64,000 bases of DNA from Ziziphus jujuba (taxonomy: Eukaryota; Streptophyta; Magnoliopsida; Rosales; Rhamnaceae), in assembly GCF_031755915.1 (NCBI RefSeq), contig NC_083383.1, positions 27,923,001 through 27,987,000 on the forward strand. Reading direction: 5' to 3'. This document shows, in pieces, positions 32,516 through 46,187 of this stretch. The notes beneath the pieces are model-generated. The model did not search any database, was not told where the DNA came from, and saw nothing but the letters and a program-made list of their open reading frames with translations. The first letter of the stretch is position 1, and every line of letters begins with the position of its first letter. The translations under genes and the position numbers were made by a program.

Positions 32516-33777
32516 CTCATTCTAAAGCAAGGATACTTGCGGCATAGTATTATGAATACTAGGGTTATAAGTTAAACAGGTTCAGGTCGACGATCTTGTT
32601 TCTAGGAAAGTTAATATTTGAAAGCTTGGACCGAATTAGGAGGACCGTTATCGGGTCACTGTGGTCCCTTATACTTGATACCTATCCTACCAACTCCTTC
32701 TAATACATGAGCATTCATTAGATATAAGTTCATTTGCATTCATATTCATTGGGTGTCAATCTAGCTATGCATACCTAATACTAAGCCTTCACGTAAAAAT
32801 AACTCAGTACTACACTATCTAATCATTCTACAAATAAGGAAAGCCACAAGCCATATGAATTATGGTATGATTTCAAGTTAGTCTTGGATCAGAACAACTA
32901 CAAGTCAACCTCGGTTGGAAGGATTACAATCTAGAAGTATTGATATGAATCCATTCAACTAGTAATATGTACAACATGGTCTCAAACTAGTAGGTTTGGG
33001 ACCATATGCATTATGGGGCTCGCCTATAATCATTTTGACTTTTGTCCTTATGTTTAAGCATTAGTCTAAATGGATAGATGGTGGAATATAATTGGAAAAC
33101 TAGTCTTAGATTAAAAGAAAAATAACATGAACAAGAGAAAGCTGCAAACTTGTTTTGGACTACTGATAGTCTAGGATTAGATACGTCAAATGTGGGACCG
33201 ACATGAAAATAGACCATAAATCTTAAAGTATCATCAAGCCATCAAAGCATCAAAAGGAAAGGTTTATAAGTTATCAAAAATATATTTATCATCAATTATC
33301 TACCTTCCGACTTGATATATCAACTTTAGAAGTGGGGGTCTAACTATGAAGGTAAAGTAAATCATTCCCTAGTTTTCTTATGTGACCTTGTGGTCCAGCT
33401 CATTAGGATTGTGGATCAGTTTCCTTATCCCTCATGGAAACCTTATATGTAAGCTATAAATACTTAGTAATTCATCCCCAAGGTACAAAATAACAACCTT
33501 TTTATTATTGGCATCTAAATTTTCTCTTCCGACATGACCATCAGATGTTTTTGGGCCGATACCCCCAAAGGCTTTCTAATGGCATTTTCTATTTTGCAAT
33601 TTCAAAAGTTCTTCGAAGGTGAAGAAAAGTGCACAAACTCGTTTGTTGATTTTTTGCATCAACATATATCTAGCAATATCAAACATTTCCTTTCATTCGT
33701 TGGACACTTTAGTCTTTATAAGTAGGCTTTTTTCTTACTTTAGTCTTTATAAGTAGGCTTTTTTCTTTTCTTTTTTT

Positions 33778-33782
<5 letters not shown>

Positions 33783-33826
<44 letters not shown>
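33783..33826 (+). repeat. TG dinucleotide microsatellite (22 repeats)
   Basis: Uninterrupted TG run of 44 bp, preceded by a T/C-rich run. Confidence 0.95.
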
Positions 33827-33829
<3 letters not shown>

Positions 33830-34879
33830 GGCTGGCAATGTGACTTCAATCTAGATGTTAGGATTTTTAGTTTTGATATATCATGTTATAATTATTAATG
33901 ATCTCAAAAGTGATATGTTAAAATACCACTAATTTTAAGAGTTTAAATTGTTAGTATTAAAAAAATTATATAAAAATATAATACACATAATAGCAAGGAT
34001 AGGGGTATAAAAATAATACATAAACATAAAATTATAAAATATTAACAATAAGTTTAATTTATATCAACTTCTAAAAATTACATACAGAAAGCTTGTAATA
34101 AAATAACCTGAACAAAATAAAATAGTAAACATGAATATTAATAAAAATATTAATATAAAAAATATGGTATTGACAATGAGATTTGGACAAAGGATTTGAA
34201 ATTTAGGTCTTATGCCTATGTTTTACACAGTGTCTTGAAAGTAGATTTGCTCCTCACCTTTGCTAGTGAATCTAAATATGTCCGTCTCCCATATAATAGA
34301 CTAATAGAAGTTTCAAAACCTTGCACCTTGGGAGCTTCTGTCTAGTAAACTTAGAATTGTTTTTCCTCTATCAGACAGAAACCTATAGCTTTTTAAGAAT
34401 ATTCCACACAGATATGAAGAAGAAAAGCTTGAGAGTTTCTCAAAAATCCACACTTGAGAATGGACATCTATTAATAACCATCCATGTGAGGGTGAACTCA
34501 GTTGGCTATCTAATTGCACCAATTAATTCTATAATGTCTCATTTAATGTTATAATGTTTCAATTAATTTTGAAATATTCCAATTGATTTCATAATGGTCA
34601 ATTATATTAAATTAAAAAACCATTACTCAATTAATTCCTCGTATAACTAAATTAAATCAAAAAGCTATTACTCAATTAATTCATCATAATAGTTAAATTA
34701 ATCAGCCATTAATCATAACATTTGCCATTAACCCAATTTATTTGGCCTCATAAATTCCAACACCATTATAAATTTCATTCACCATTTAATATGGTATTAA
34801 TACAATATTTTTCCAACAGTCAAATATGGGTTTAATAAGTATATCTAGCTATATATGTATAACTGTTTTAATTGGAGGA

Positions 34880-35460
34880 TGGACAACTTACCACTATCTT
34901 CACCAGAAGCTTGGTTTAATGCAGTAAGTTGTAAGGTTCAAGCTATTAATTCTGGTGAGCATAATTATTTAGCTTCAATGTCAAATATATGTTGGAGTTT
35001 TATGGAAAGGACCAAATTCTATTGCTTTTGAAGGGAAACCTCCTCTAACCCAACATTTGTTACAAAGGATGGAACGGTCTCCCACAAGAAGTTTCTGGAA
35101 CAAGAAGATCAGCACCTGATTTACATATAGAAACTTTATGGAGAGCACCAGAGGTTAATATGATCAAGGTACATTTTGATGAATCTTATGTGAAGAATTC
35201 AAGTACTGAGGAGGGCCATGGCATTGTAATCCGAAATTCCAGGCTAGTCTTAATACAATGCATGCATGTTCTAAATCCATGTGACAGAGTTTTAAGGCAG
35301 ACTGTTTAGCTCTTCTTTGTGCTTGTATATGGGTAGTGGAAAGGGGTTGGAATAATGTGAACTTGGAGATTCCAAGGAGCTTATTAGCGGAATTATTTCA
35401 ACAACAAATGAAGTACCCTGCTAATAAGGAAGAGGAAGTAATAGACAAATGGAAATTTAT
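34880..35460 (+). pseudogene. LINE-type RNase H domain relic
   Basis: The frame near 35150-35260 reads APEVNMIKVHFDESYVKNSS, then GHGIVIRNSRLVLIQ. This is the RNase H fold start (VKVNFD..., GIGVVIR-like) found at the C-terminus of plant LINE polyproteins and domesticated reverse-transcriptase-like proteins. Upstream at 34880-35140 are in-frame fragments interrupted by stops. Downstream a LxRGWNxVxLE-like block (35340-35380) continues the domain after frameshifts. No poly-A tail or duplication was found. It lies just beyond the 3' end of the first NPF gene and is not part of it. Confidence 0.55.
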
Positions 35461-35525
35461 CTTCATGAATATTAGTAATGCATAGTAGTTACAATTAAAC
35501 TTGATATCACTTAGTGATACCCTCA

Positions 35526-38500
35526 TCATAGTTTATAAATGTAAGATCTTGCAAAATACAAATACGCAGCAAATCCTAGTGCACTAAGCACTGCAAGTAG
35601 CCAATAGAAATAATCAATATGTGCTCTATTCAGATTACTAGAAAACCAACTGTCATGACCATCTCCACCAGTTACTTCATCAATAGCTGATATGAGAAAG
35701 CCGCTCAGAAAGCTTCCCACTCCGAAAATACTAAGGTAAAGAGCAAGTCCTATGCTCCTTAATTCATTTGGTACCTGATCATAGAAAAACTCTTGCAGAC
35801 CAACCATGGTGAAAACATCTGCCACACCAAGTAGAAGATATGCAGGAGCCAACCACCACACACTCATTGGAACTGTCATATTTGGCTTATCAACCAAACC
35901 ATATTCTTGAGCAGTTTTGAGCCTTTTCGTCTCAACAACAGCTGCGAGTGCCATGGACAGAACAGATAAAACAATTCCAGTTCCTATTCTCTGTAGCGTG
36001 GTGATACCAGATGGTTTCCCAGTGTATGATCTTGCCATTGGGACGAGAATACCATCATAAATGGGAATGAAGAGAACAATGGCAAGGCTATCAAAAGATT
36101 GAATTGAAGCAGCTGGTATGTCAAACCCAGCCATAACTGTTCTTTTCATGGTAGCTGCTTGCTTGACAAAAAAAGTTGAACATTGTCCTAACACAATACC
36201 ATATATCAAGCATGTTCCCCATATTGGAACAAGTCTAAGTACAGCCTTTGCTTCTTCAACCTCTTCCATGCTACAGTACACCTTAACTTCTTCCTTCAAA
36301 CCATTTCGTACAGCCAAGGCTTTGTTCAAAAATCTATACCAGATTATACAAATCCAAGTTATGGATGAAAAGTTTCAATTTAACTAAGCAATTCAATATT
36401 GCTAAATTTTATTTTCAAAGCAAGATCATTTTTAATATTTCAATGTATGTGTATAGATTATTATTCCCTTACTTGAACTGTTCCGAACTTTCGTGAACTC
36501 CACAATATTCTGCTTCAGTTGTCAGCACTAATGGCTTTGCTTTCCAGTTCCTGATTGCTAGGATAAACACCCTACCGATTCTAACAAATGGGCTATCCTT
36601 GTCTTGTACAATGATTCTATGTCTGTAAGTTGGAGTTCCAAACAAGAAAACCACCAAAGCAACAGCCATTGCAATGCAGGGAACTCCAAAACCCAAACCC
36701 CAATTGAGATTGTCTTGTATGTAGCTAACAATCCAATTTGCTGCAAAACTGCCTGCACATAAACCAAAATACCACCAGTTGAAGAATGAGCTTTTGGCTT
36801 TGGACTCCTCTGGATCATGTCCATCGAACTGATCGGCTCCAAAAGCTTGAACACAAGGCTTATGTCCACCTTGTGCAAATGCCACTAGATATAGAGAAAA
36901 GAAGAATAATACTACTTGGAACTCAGAAACACTTGAGCTGCTCACTTTGTTGGTTTGGTATATAGAAGCTCTGAGAGAAGGTAGCAGAGCTGATACAGTC
37001 AACAAACCTAGTCCCTATGATTGAGAAAATGCTCCAATTTAAACAAACAATGATTCAGCAAGATATTTAATGTTGATGTACATTGATTCATAATTCCTTT
37101 TCTGTTGGACATCAATTCAAAATTCCAACGAAAAATTATTCCCATTAACCAAAAACTTTAAAAAAAAAAAAATTGTATTCCCTGCGATTCAGTATCACAA
37201 CTCAAACCATATAATAAATGATTTAGCAGTAAATTTTAATGTTGAAACACTCATTCATAATTCCTTTATTTATTTATTTTTCTTTTTTCGTCATGAATTC
37301 ATAATTCCAATAATATAAAAATTATTTTCAATTTAGCAACTATATATATATGTATATATGTAAATATGTAAATTTACAAAATCGGAGCAAATAATAATAT
37401 ATAACCTAACTTTTTTTATGAAGATAATAAATATATATAATATAAGCTAACTTGCATAAACAATTAATGCCCATATGGATGAATACATGTAAAATTATTT
37501 TTAAAAAGCTGAATATAATTTGAAATTTAATTAGTTATTTAGTTATTTTATTTTAATTACAACTTATAAAAAAGGGCAAACAGATACAGTAGTCACCTGC
37601 ACAGTCGTGGGTTCACTTGCCACCTTTTTCCAACAGACACGTGTTTTTTTTTTTTTTGCTTTTAACAAACAGTCAACAAGAAGTTAACCATAAAACTGAC
37701 CACTCCTTTTTGAAACATTTACGAACATGCCATTTTATTTGCTATGCTCATAACCAATTGAATCAAATCAAGCAAAATGGCATATTAATTGCTTGACGTG
37801 CCCAAAAATAAAATAATAATAATAATAAAGAGCCAAAAATACAAAGCAGGAATAAGGTTCACCAAGAAAAAAACGAAAAAAAAAAATTCAGAACCAAATA
37901 ATAATAATATAAAATTCAGCTCATTCGGTAGCCCATACTGTAGCTAAGCATTCATTATCGTTATCTGTATTGGAAACATGGATGGAGGTAGCAATAATAA
38001 TAAATAATAATGGGAATTTCATGAATTTTGCAAAGGACAAACCAGAACGTAGAGAAGAGAAGCCACCACGATGGTACGGTAGCGACCCAGAAAAGTATCA
38101 GCAAGAAAAGCTCCTAATAGAGGCAGCAACGACGCCGTTCCGTCCCATGCGTTTACGTTCTCTGCCGCCGTGGCTGTGGACTGACCCATAGGCCCAGTCA
38201 AAAAGCTTATGAGGTTGGAGCTGATTCCGTAGTATGCAAACCTCTCTGCAATCTCCACACCTGTTCATCTTCGATCACCAAATTTTCATATCCTCCGTTG
38301 ACTAAAAATAAATACAAACAGAATTATATATGTGTTGGAATTTGATTGGATATGGGGTTCTTTACCTATGATAAACACCGCGGACCTCCATCCACCTGAT
38401 TTGGACCTCAGAACCGATCGACCTTTGTAATCAACGGCATCGTCGACGGTGTCGTTTAGCAGCGGGGTTTCAGCGTCGGAACCAGATAGGCTTGAAATAT

Positions 38501-38543
38501 TATTGGACATTGGAAAAGGTAAAGTTTGATTGCGGCGCTCCAT
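35526..38543 (-). CDS. NPF5.10-like: NRT1/PTR family transporter, NPF5.10-like, intact, 581 aa
   Basis: Four exons on the - strand: 38543-38366, 38260-38043, 37014-36473 and 36333-35526. All introns are GT-AG and the joined frame is open (1,746 nt with TGA at 35528-35526). The second exon is 218 bp in all three genes of this array that keep it. The NPF ExxER proton-coupling motif is at residues 62-66 (EIAER), at the start of the first helices; GRYRTI follows. The C-terminal half carries [17 protein letters not shown] and ends FARSYIYKL. The family has 12 membrane helices in two halves joined by a cytosolic loop, here near exon 3/4. NPF5 relatives carry nitrate or peptides with protons, some at the tonoplast; the substrate here is not determined. 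Translation may start at Met1 or at Met12, where similarity to the neighbour at 51477 begins. Confidence 0.93.
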
Positions 38544-39147
38544 ACGCTAACAAGGCAACAGAGGTTTTTGAGTTTTCTCCCTTTTTTTTTTTGGTTTGGT
38601 TGCCAGTGTCTGACGTTTGGAATGATAATTTTGTTGTCGTTTTCTTGGAATATTAAATTTGTTTAATGTAATAATACTATACTACACGCTAAATAATTTT
38701 AACAAAAAATTAAAAAGAAAAAATAGTTCTCTACTTCAATTCTTAAAAGTTTACCATAACTATATTTTATTCTTATTAATTTATTCAGTATAAAAATGAA
38801 TAAATTAAATAAATTAAATATATTTTTATTATGAAGAGTCATATTTATTTTTGCACAACATAATGATGATTTTTATTATTTCTTTAAATTTTTTAATATT
38901 AAAGCGTGAAAATTTAAATTCAGATTTGCAAAACAAAATAATGATTTTTTTTTTTAATTTTCTAATATTGTAGCGTGAAGATTCAAATCTAAATAATTGT
39001 TTGAACAGAGAGTGAGTGTGCCACCTTTAAGAATCATCCTTCTTGCTTGTGTTGTTTTCAGTTTCCCTTTGTTAGGACTTTTAACATTTCTTATGTGTTC
39101 ATAAAAAATAAAGAAATAAACATTTCTTACACGGCATGACATCTTAC

Positions 39148-39184
<37 letters not shown>

Positions 39185-39239
39185 TGAACATAATGGGATA
39201 AATAAATTAAGTCATTGAACAAAATGAAAAGTCTATTTA

Positions 39240-39270
<31 letters not shown>

Positions 39271-39609
39271 TTTTTTTTTTTTTCTCTTGTTAGGTTAGTG
39301 AGAGCAATCTATCCTTGCTTCCCAATTTATTTTTCAAAAACCAGATCAATTTGTAAGTGGAAAAGAGTTTTATTTTTAATTATTTTCTGTCAAACAGTGG
39401 AAAAGATTAAAGGAAAAATCTTAGAAAAACAAATTAATGAACTATCCATTGTTTTTCAAATGATGCATATTATAGATTAATAGATATTAGCCGATAAGAT
39501 GATGTGACATTATTATTGTTCATTTGGATAAAAAAAGATTGATTAAATGAAATTATTAGTTTAGAAAACGAAAATAAAATAAATAGACTAAACAGTGTAA
39601 AATTACATT
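38544..39609. other. Intergenic spacer, putative promoter side of the first NPF gene
   Basis: AT-rich, with a TA microsatellite at about 39152-39185 and a TA/T run at 39249-39285. The 5' flank of the NPF gene (38544-38640) holds a T-rich tract. I see no clear TATA box that I could defend and no other gene. Confidence 0.5.
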
Positions 39610-42600
39610 TTATATTCTTACTTTATAAATGTAAGATCTTGCAAAATACAAAAAGGCAACAAATCCTAATGCACCAAGAAGAGCACGTAGCCAATAAAAG
39701 TAATCAAGGTGTGCTCTGTTTAGATTACTAGAAAACCAGCTATCTTCGTCTTTCCCACGGCCAGTGGCTTCATCAATGGCCGAGATAAGAAAGCGGCTCA
39801 GAAATCTCCCCACCCCAAAAATACTATGTTGCAAAGCAAGTCCAATGCTCCTCAGCTCATTTGGTACCTGATCATAGAAAAACTCTTGCAGACCAACCAA
39901 GGTGAAAACATCGGCTATCCCAAACAATAAGTACTGCGGAGCCAGCCACCACTCGCTCATTGGAATTGTGGAACTTGGCCTATCAACCAGATCATATTTT
40001 ACGGCAACTTTGAGCCTTTTCATCTCAACAATAGCTGCGACTACCATGGCAAAGCAGATAATACCATTCCGGTTCCAATTCTCTGCAGCATTGAGATACC
40101 TGATGGTTTTCTTGTGAACACTCTTGCTATTGGGACAAGGATGCGGACATAAATGGGTAGAAAGAAGATGATGGTAAGGCTGATGAGAGATTGAAGTGCA
40201 GCAGCTGGTATTTCAAAGCCGGGAACAATTGTTCTTCTCATGTTAGCACCTTGCTTGGTAAAGAAAGTTGAAGATTGTGCAAACACAACAGCAAACGCCG
40301 AGCATGTTACCCATATTGGAACAAGTCTAAGTACAGCTTTTGCTTCTTCAACCTCTTCAATGCTACAATACTTCTTTTCATCTTCCTTTAAAACGTTCGG
40401 TACAAGCAAGGCTTTGCTTAGGAACCTGTTGGATTATACCATCCAAGTTATGAAAATTCTCTTATTTAGGATTCTAAATAATTCTTGTTTTTTATTTCGG
40501 GATCATCAAAATTATCGATAATTGGGCAGTAGTAGGCGACCTATTACCTGCAATAGGATTAGGATTATCTATCCTAGACGATCTAGATAATAGTACAAGT
40601 ATATAAGCTTTAATTGAAAGTCTGTGTATTTTTATTCAGAAACAAAATTAATTAGTATTTTGATAAATGTGCAGAAAAAACTTTAATCTATGCTCTTACT
40701 TGAATTGATCTACACTTTGGTGTTAATGAGGCGATATTCCACTAGATTCGTCTTCGATTGGTAGCACAGATGGTGCTGTTCTCCAGTTCCTAACGGCTGT
40801 AATAAACACTGAACCGATTCTCGATAATGGGTTCTGAGATTGTTTAATATTGGCATATCTATAGGTCGTAGTTCCAACCAAGAAAATGACCACACCAGTG
40901 ACCATTACAATACAAGGAACTCCAAAACCTAAAGCCCAACTGAGATTTTCTTCTATGTAGGTTACAATCAAATTTGATGCTAATCTGCATGCACGTAGAC
41001 CAAAATACCACCAATTGAAGAATGAGCTTTTGCCTTTGGACTCCTCTGGATGTTGGCCATCGAATTGATCGGCTCCAAAAGCCTGAACACAAGGTTTATG
41101 TCCACCTTGCGCTATTACCACCATATACAGACCAACGAAGAATAATACTACTTGAAATTCAGAAATACTTGAACTGTAAGAAGTTTGTAGAGCTGATAAA
41201 GTCAACAAACCTAGTCCCTGTGACTCAGTATCATAATTTTAGCTTCTAAATATTGACAAATTTCATTTAGACCTGTGGTTTACCCTAATTACATTTTTCT
41301 TTTTTCTTTTTTTTATATCATAGTTTTGGAATTTCATTACTAATCTCCCTTCATTTTTCATAATCTATTAAAAAAAAAAAGAAAAGAAAAAAGATTCATA
41401 TATTAGTTTTTATTAGTTTATTTTAATATTAAAGGAAGAAAAATTGAAAATTAATACTTTATAATAAATAATATAGTAAAAAAAATACAATTATGATCTT
41501 TAATTGTTAAAATTAGCTAATAAAAACTAACAGATTGGATTTAATGATGATTTCTCAAAAATATAGATTGAAATGTAATTAATGTAAAATTGAAGGGTCT
41601 AAATTAAATATTCTCTTTAAAAATTGCTGTTACAACTAAGGATCACATACATGTATATATATATATATATATACTCAATTTTCTTTTTATCATTATATAT
41701 ATTTATATATCCAGTGCTGAATATTCATTAATTTATAATTCCAAAAAATTATTAAATATTAAATATGAGAAACTTATTGTTCACATAGAGCAATTCATAT
41801 TTGGAATAAATATAGCAATATGCCTTTATTTGTGAATTTTATTAATTTATTTTTCGAGTTAAAAGAATTCATAGACAATGTGGAAAAAAAATTGTAAAAA
41901 TTATTTTAAGGCTAAAGCTAATTTGTTATATACCTGGTTATTTTGTAACTATAATTTTCCATATATCTTAAAGACATATTTAATACTTATGTGGTAGTGC
42001 TTTGGAACTCCAATAAAAAAATTATTAAGAGAAAAAAAAAATCATTATGTATTTGATAAAAATTTCAGAAGTCATATTCCAATATAAAAATAAGCACTTC
42101 ATGTGCTTGTAAAAGAAGTAATCTTTCTCCAAAAGTATGTGTGGTTGATAGAATAGATGCAATAATAGCATAGCTATTAAATTTTATCAAATTTGAATTT
42201 TTTAGACCAAAAATTTAGAAAAACCTAAACACAATTCTAATTTAATATTATTATCAAACATATAAATACTAATCATAATCTATATTTTTATTTCTATGAA
42301 TAGATATTTTTATTTTATTAGAAATATTTTTCTTAATGCCAAATATGCTCTAAATGTTGTAAGATGAAAAAGGGGGGGAAAAAGTCTATACATTAATTAA
42401 AATATCAAAATACTAAAAATTACTTTAAAATCCTTTTTTTTTATTTTGTTATACATAATGGTAGGAGATGCCTTTAGAGTAGAAATTAATTATTGTAATC
42501 CACGTGATAAAAATAATGCAACAAAGAAATTGCAAAATTTATACAAATGGTTAATGGGAATGGGAAAAAAAAATTATAGGCATTATTAAATTGATACATA

Positions 42601-43111
42601 TTAAGATGAGGCTGGTTTATTGTAATCCTGCTTGTCTAAATTGCGGAAAGTGTGCATAGACAAACCAGAACATAGAGAATAGAAGTCACCACAATGGTGC
42701 GGTAGCGCCCGAGAAAAGAATCGGCAACAAAAGCTCCTAACAAGGGCAGCAACGACGCCGTTCCGTCCCACGCATTCACGTTCTCTGCCACTGTGGCGGT
42801 GGACTGTCCAATCGGTCTGGTGAGAAAGCTTATGAGGTTGGAGCTGATTCCGTAGTATGCAAACCTCTCCCCAACCTCCACACCTGTACATCTTCTACAC
42901 CATCAAACCAACTTCTCTATCTTTCCGTTTGACTAAGTAATAATACATTGGATTTTGATTGGATGAAGTGGTTCTTACCTATGATAAAGCCCGTGGACCT
43001 CCATCCACCTGATTTGGATCTTAGAACAGGGCGATCTTTGTAGTCAACGACATCCTCGACGGTGTCGTCTAGCAGTGGGTCTTCGGGTTCCGTGAGGTTG
43101 GACATGAACAT
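39610..43111 (-). pseudogene. NPF5.10-like: NPF5.10-like transporter, recently disrupted (one stop, one frameshift)
   Basis: Same four-exon layout: 43111-42979, 42883-42666, 41217-40700 and 40425-39610, with all GT-AG sites kept. Exon 2 is again 218 bp and the ExxER motif is retained (EVGER). Two lesions: a TAA near the end of exon 3 (about 40731-40729, eight to ten codons before its donor), and a single-base deletion in exon 4 near 40048, where the frame passes from [13 protein letters not shown] to VVAAIVEMKRLK in another frame. The C-terminus gains two codons after the usual YKV. The rest looks like a normal transporter, so loss is recent. If both lesions are assembly errors it would be a gene. 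Intron 2 is about 1.45 kb and AT-rich. Confidence 0.85.
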
Positions 43112-44430
43112 TTACGAAAGGTTGAATTTCAAGTGCCTAACCATGCCAAGGTTTTTAGATGACTAAGAGCATCTTTAAAAGTCTTTTTAAATTTTAAATG
43201 TATCATGCTCTTTATTTTAAGGAAATAATATTTTTTAAAAAATTTTAATAGATTTTTTATTTTAATTTTTTAATATAAAAAATTGATATAATTATCTATA
43301 TATAAAAGTTAAATTATTTTTTATTTCAATATTATATAAATATAGTTGAATGTAGCATATATTTCTATGTCATTATTATAATATTTAAAAAATAGATAAT
43401 TTATATAAAAAATTACAAATAAAATAAAATAAAGAACATAAATAAAAAATTTTGTTAAAACTAATTATTTTAAAAATATTTTTTATATAAAAAATATATT
43501 TTTTATTTATTTTAAAAAATCATTTGAAAATGTTCAAAGTGCGTTTTGTCAAACTAACGTATATCAAAAACCCAAAATTCGAAGAGTACATGGCAATTTA
43601 TTATTGGTCCTAAATTTAATGTATGTGGCTATTCTGTCGTCTTCTATGAAATATATCATAACAGAAAGCAACTTTTCTTTCTTTTCTTTTCTTTTTTTTT
43701 CACTTAATTTTTTTCTTTTATTTATTTATTTATTTTTTATTGATATTGTAAAATCATATGACATCACAGCAATGGAATGAAACAAATGATAGATGTGCAT
43801 GCATAACCATAAAATTGACGGTTATGCTGAGTAGCGGATAACCATTTCCTTTTTGATTGATAATTTTTTTTTCTTTTCTTTTTTTTTTTTTTTTTGGGTC
43901 AAGTCATCGTTTTTGCTAATATTATTATTATTATTATTTTTTTTTTTTTTTGGGCTTGAATTGCTAATATTAAATTGTTGATGTAATGGTTTGCTTCTGA
44001 ATAATTAAAGGGTTAGGTTTTTGAGGAATCCTAGCGAAGTGTCCTATTCTAGCCAATGCAACTTGTGATCCCACAATTGGATCAATATAATAACTTTAAT
44101 AAACTAACTACCTCGTTAATCTTCCAAATTTGATCAATAATAAAAGGACACCAAAGGGAGAATGTGAGAATACTGAATTTTTTTTCATGGGATAAAAGAA
44201 AATTGAAGAGTAGATGTAGAGAGTAAGCGTTAATTTTAAATTCACTAAAATATTTAAGACACTGTTGTATTGTGAAACTGGTCTAATGGACCGTTTTGAA
44301 CTAATTCTTGAGACTGACCCCTAGGTATCACTTATATTTTTAAATAGTGACTTTTCAAAAGTTATCTATTTGGAAGATTTTTATGTGATTTTCCAATAAT
44401 AAAATACCAAAAAAGTGATTGCATCTCTTG
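43112..44430. other. AT-rich spacer, no gene recognised
   Basis: Long T runs at about 43680-43740 and 43867-43955 and many A/T-only stretches. No recognisable coding or structural feature. Confidence 0.5.
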
Positions 44431-44462
44431 AATATTGCTTAGTTATAGACTTCACTTGCACT

Positions 44463-44675
44463 TCACACATCACAAATGTTGGATCTTGCAAAGTACAAGT
44501 TGGCAACAAATCCTAAAGCAATAAGCTCAGCAAGTAACCAATAGAAGTAATCAAGGTGCCCTCTGTTTGAAAACCAGGTATCGTGGGCCTTCTCACCGCT
44601 TGCTTCTTCAGTAACTGAGATAAGAAAGCTGCTTAGAAAGCTCCCCACACCAACAAGACTGAGATACAGGGCCAA
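44463..44675 (-). pseudogene. NPF 3'-terminal fragment, left arm
   Basis: Encodes [19 protein letters not shown] through YWLLAELIALGFVANLYFAR, the last two membrane helices of an NPF5.10-like protein. The frame is open for 70 codons, but nothing of the gene lies upstream. It is not joined to a gene: to the right (5' side) the sequence inverts. Confidence 0.85.
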
Positions 44676-44682
44676 TCCTATG

Positions 44683-44864
44683 GTTTGGGAGCTTTCTTAT
44701 CATAGCCATTGATGAAGCAACTGGTGGGAGAGGCCAAGATAGCTGGTTTTCTGGTAATTTAAACTGAGCACACATTGATTACTTTTATTGGCTACTTGCT
44801 CTGCTTAGTGCATTAGGATTTGTCGCCCACTACTTTGCAAGATCTTACATTTATAAAGTGTGAA
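44683..44864 (+). pseudogene. NPF 3'-terminal fragment, right arm, opposite strand
   Basis: Plus-strand reading gives GSFLIIAIDEATGG, then QDSWFSGNLN, a TGA where the neighbours have Arg, then [18 protein letters not shown] and FARSYIYKV with its normal stop at 44864. It is the only NPF-derived sequence on the + strand in this window. Confidence 0.85.
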
Positions 44865-46187
44865 CTCCTAGTTAGTGTTAGTTTTGAAGTCTATAACTAT
44901 ACTAAGCAATATTCATGTTGGGAAATTAACAAGAAAAAATCTGTTACTTCAACTTCTTAATTAGTGGGTTGATAAACCATACCTATGGATATAAGGTAAA
45001 AATTTTAGTAGACAACATATTGTTCATTTTCTTGATGAATTTTAGACTTTTTAATTTATAAACTTAGTTTAGTTCATGTTAATAAATATGAGTAATGTGC
45101 ATATAAATACAAATATTCTTTAAAATGTGTCCCTTTATGAAACTAAATGAGAGGGAGAACAAGGAAAATGACACAAATGGAAGGAAGGATCATTTGAAGA
45201 TAAAGGGAAAGGCAACAATAACTGATGATGAGAGTACAATTTAGTTCAAATTTTTGGTCCTTGAAGTCCATCTAGTACTTATCACTATAATGAGGAAGCC
45301 GAAGTAATATACAGATGGAAAATTTAGCTTCTTGAATATTAGTCATGCATAGATGTTTCAAATTTGAGATCACTTAGTGATACATAAAGTATGAAAGATC
45401 TTGCAAAATACAAAGAGGCAGCAAATCCTAATGAACTAAGCGCAGCAAGTAGCCAATAAAAGTAAGCGAGATGTGCTTTATTTAGATTACTAGAAAACCA
45501 ACTATCATGACTAACTCCACCTATTGCTTCGTCAATGGCTGAGATAAGAAAGCTGCTTAGAAGGCTCCCAACACCAAAAACACTAAGATACAAGGCCAAT
45601 CTTATGCTCCTTAGTTCATTTGGTGCCTGATCATAGAAAAACTCTTGCAGTCCAACAATGGTAAAAACATCTGCTATTCCAAGCAAAAGATATGTAGGAG
45701 TTAACCACCACCCGCTCGTTGGAACTGTTGCATTTGGCTTATAAACCAAACCATATTCTTGAGCAGTTTAGAGCCTTTTCATCTCAACAACAGCTGAAAC
45801 TACCATGGACAGAGCAGATAAAACCATTCCAGTTCCTATTCTATGCAGCATTGTGACACCTGATGGTGTCCTGTGAACTCTCTCGCTGTTGGGATGGGAA
45901 TGCTGTCGTAAATGGCTATAAAGAGAAGAATAGCAATGCCAATGAGAGATTGAAGTGAAGCAGTTGGTATTTCAAAACTGGGAATGATTGTTCTTTTCAT
46001 GATAGCACCTTGCTTTGTAAAGAAAGTTGAAGATTGAGCAAACACGATAGAAAATCCCAAACATGTTAGCCATATTGGGACAAGCCTAAACAGAGTCTTT
46101 GCTTCTTCAACCGCTGCAATGCTACAATATATCTTCCCATTTTGCTTTGAACCGTTCGGTACAAGCAAGGCTTTGTTGAGGAACCTG

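Larger units (their letters stand above)
32266..34879. other. Non-coding stretch, no gene recognised
   Basis: Open frames here are short and resemble nothing I know. It holds a 58-bp tandem pair (about 32400-32515), a 31-bp tandem pair (CTTTAGTCTTTATAAGTAGG, about 33711-33770), a TG microsatellite and AT-rich sequence. It may be ordinary intergenic DNA between the giant LTR and the NPF array. Confidence 0.5.
44431..44915. repeat. Inverted duplication of NPF 3' ends
   Basis: About 44431-44675 and 44683-44915 are reverse complements of one another apart from scattered differences. Each holds the last ~60-70 codons of an NPF gene and ~45 bp of 3' flank (AATATTGCTTAGT-TATAGACTTCA). The arms meet with only a few bases between them. 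Confidence 0.75.

Noticed and set aside
33011..33217. 68-aa frame with Phe/Ser-rich sequence
   Set aside because: Short, isolated and without recognisable motif or splice context.
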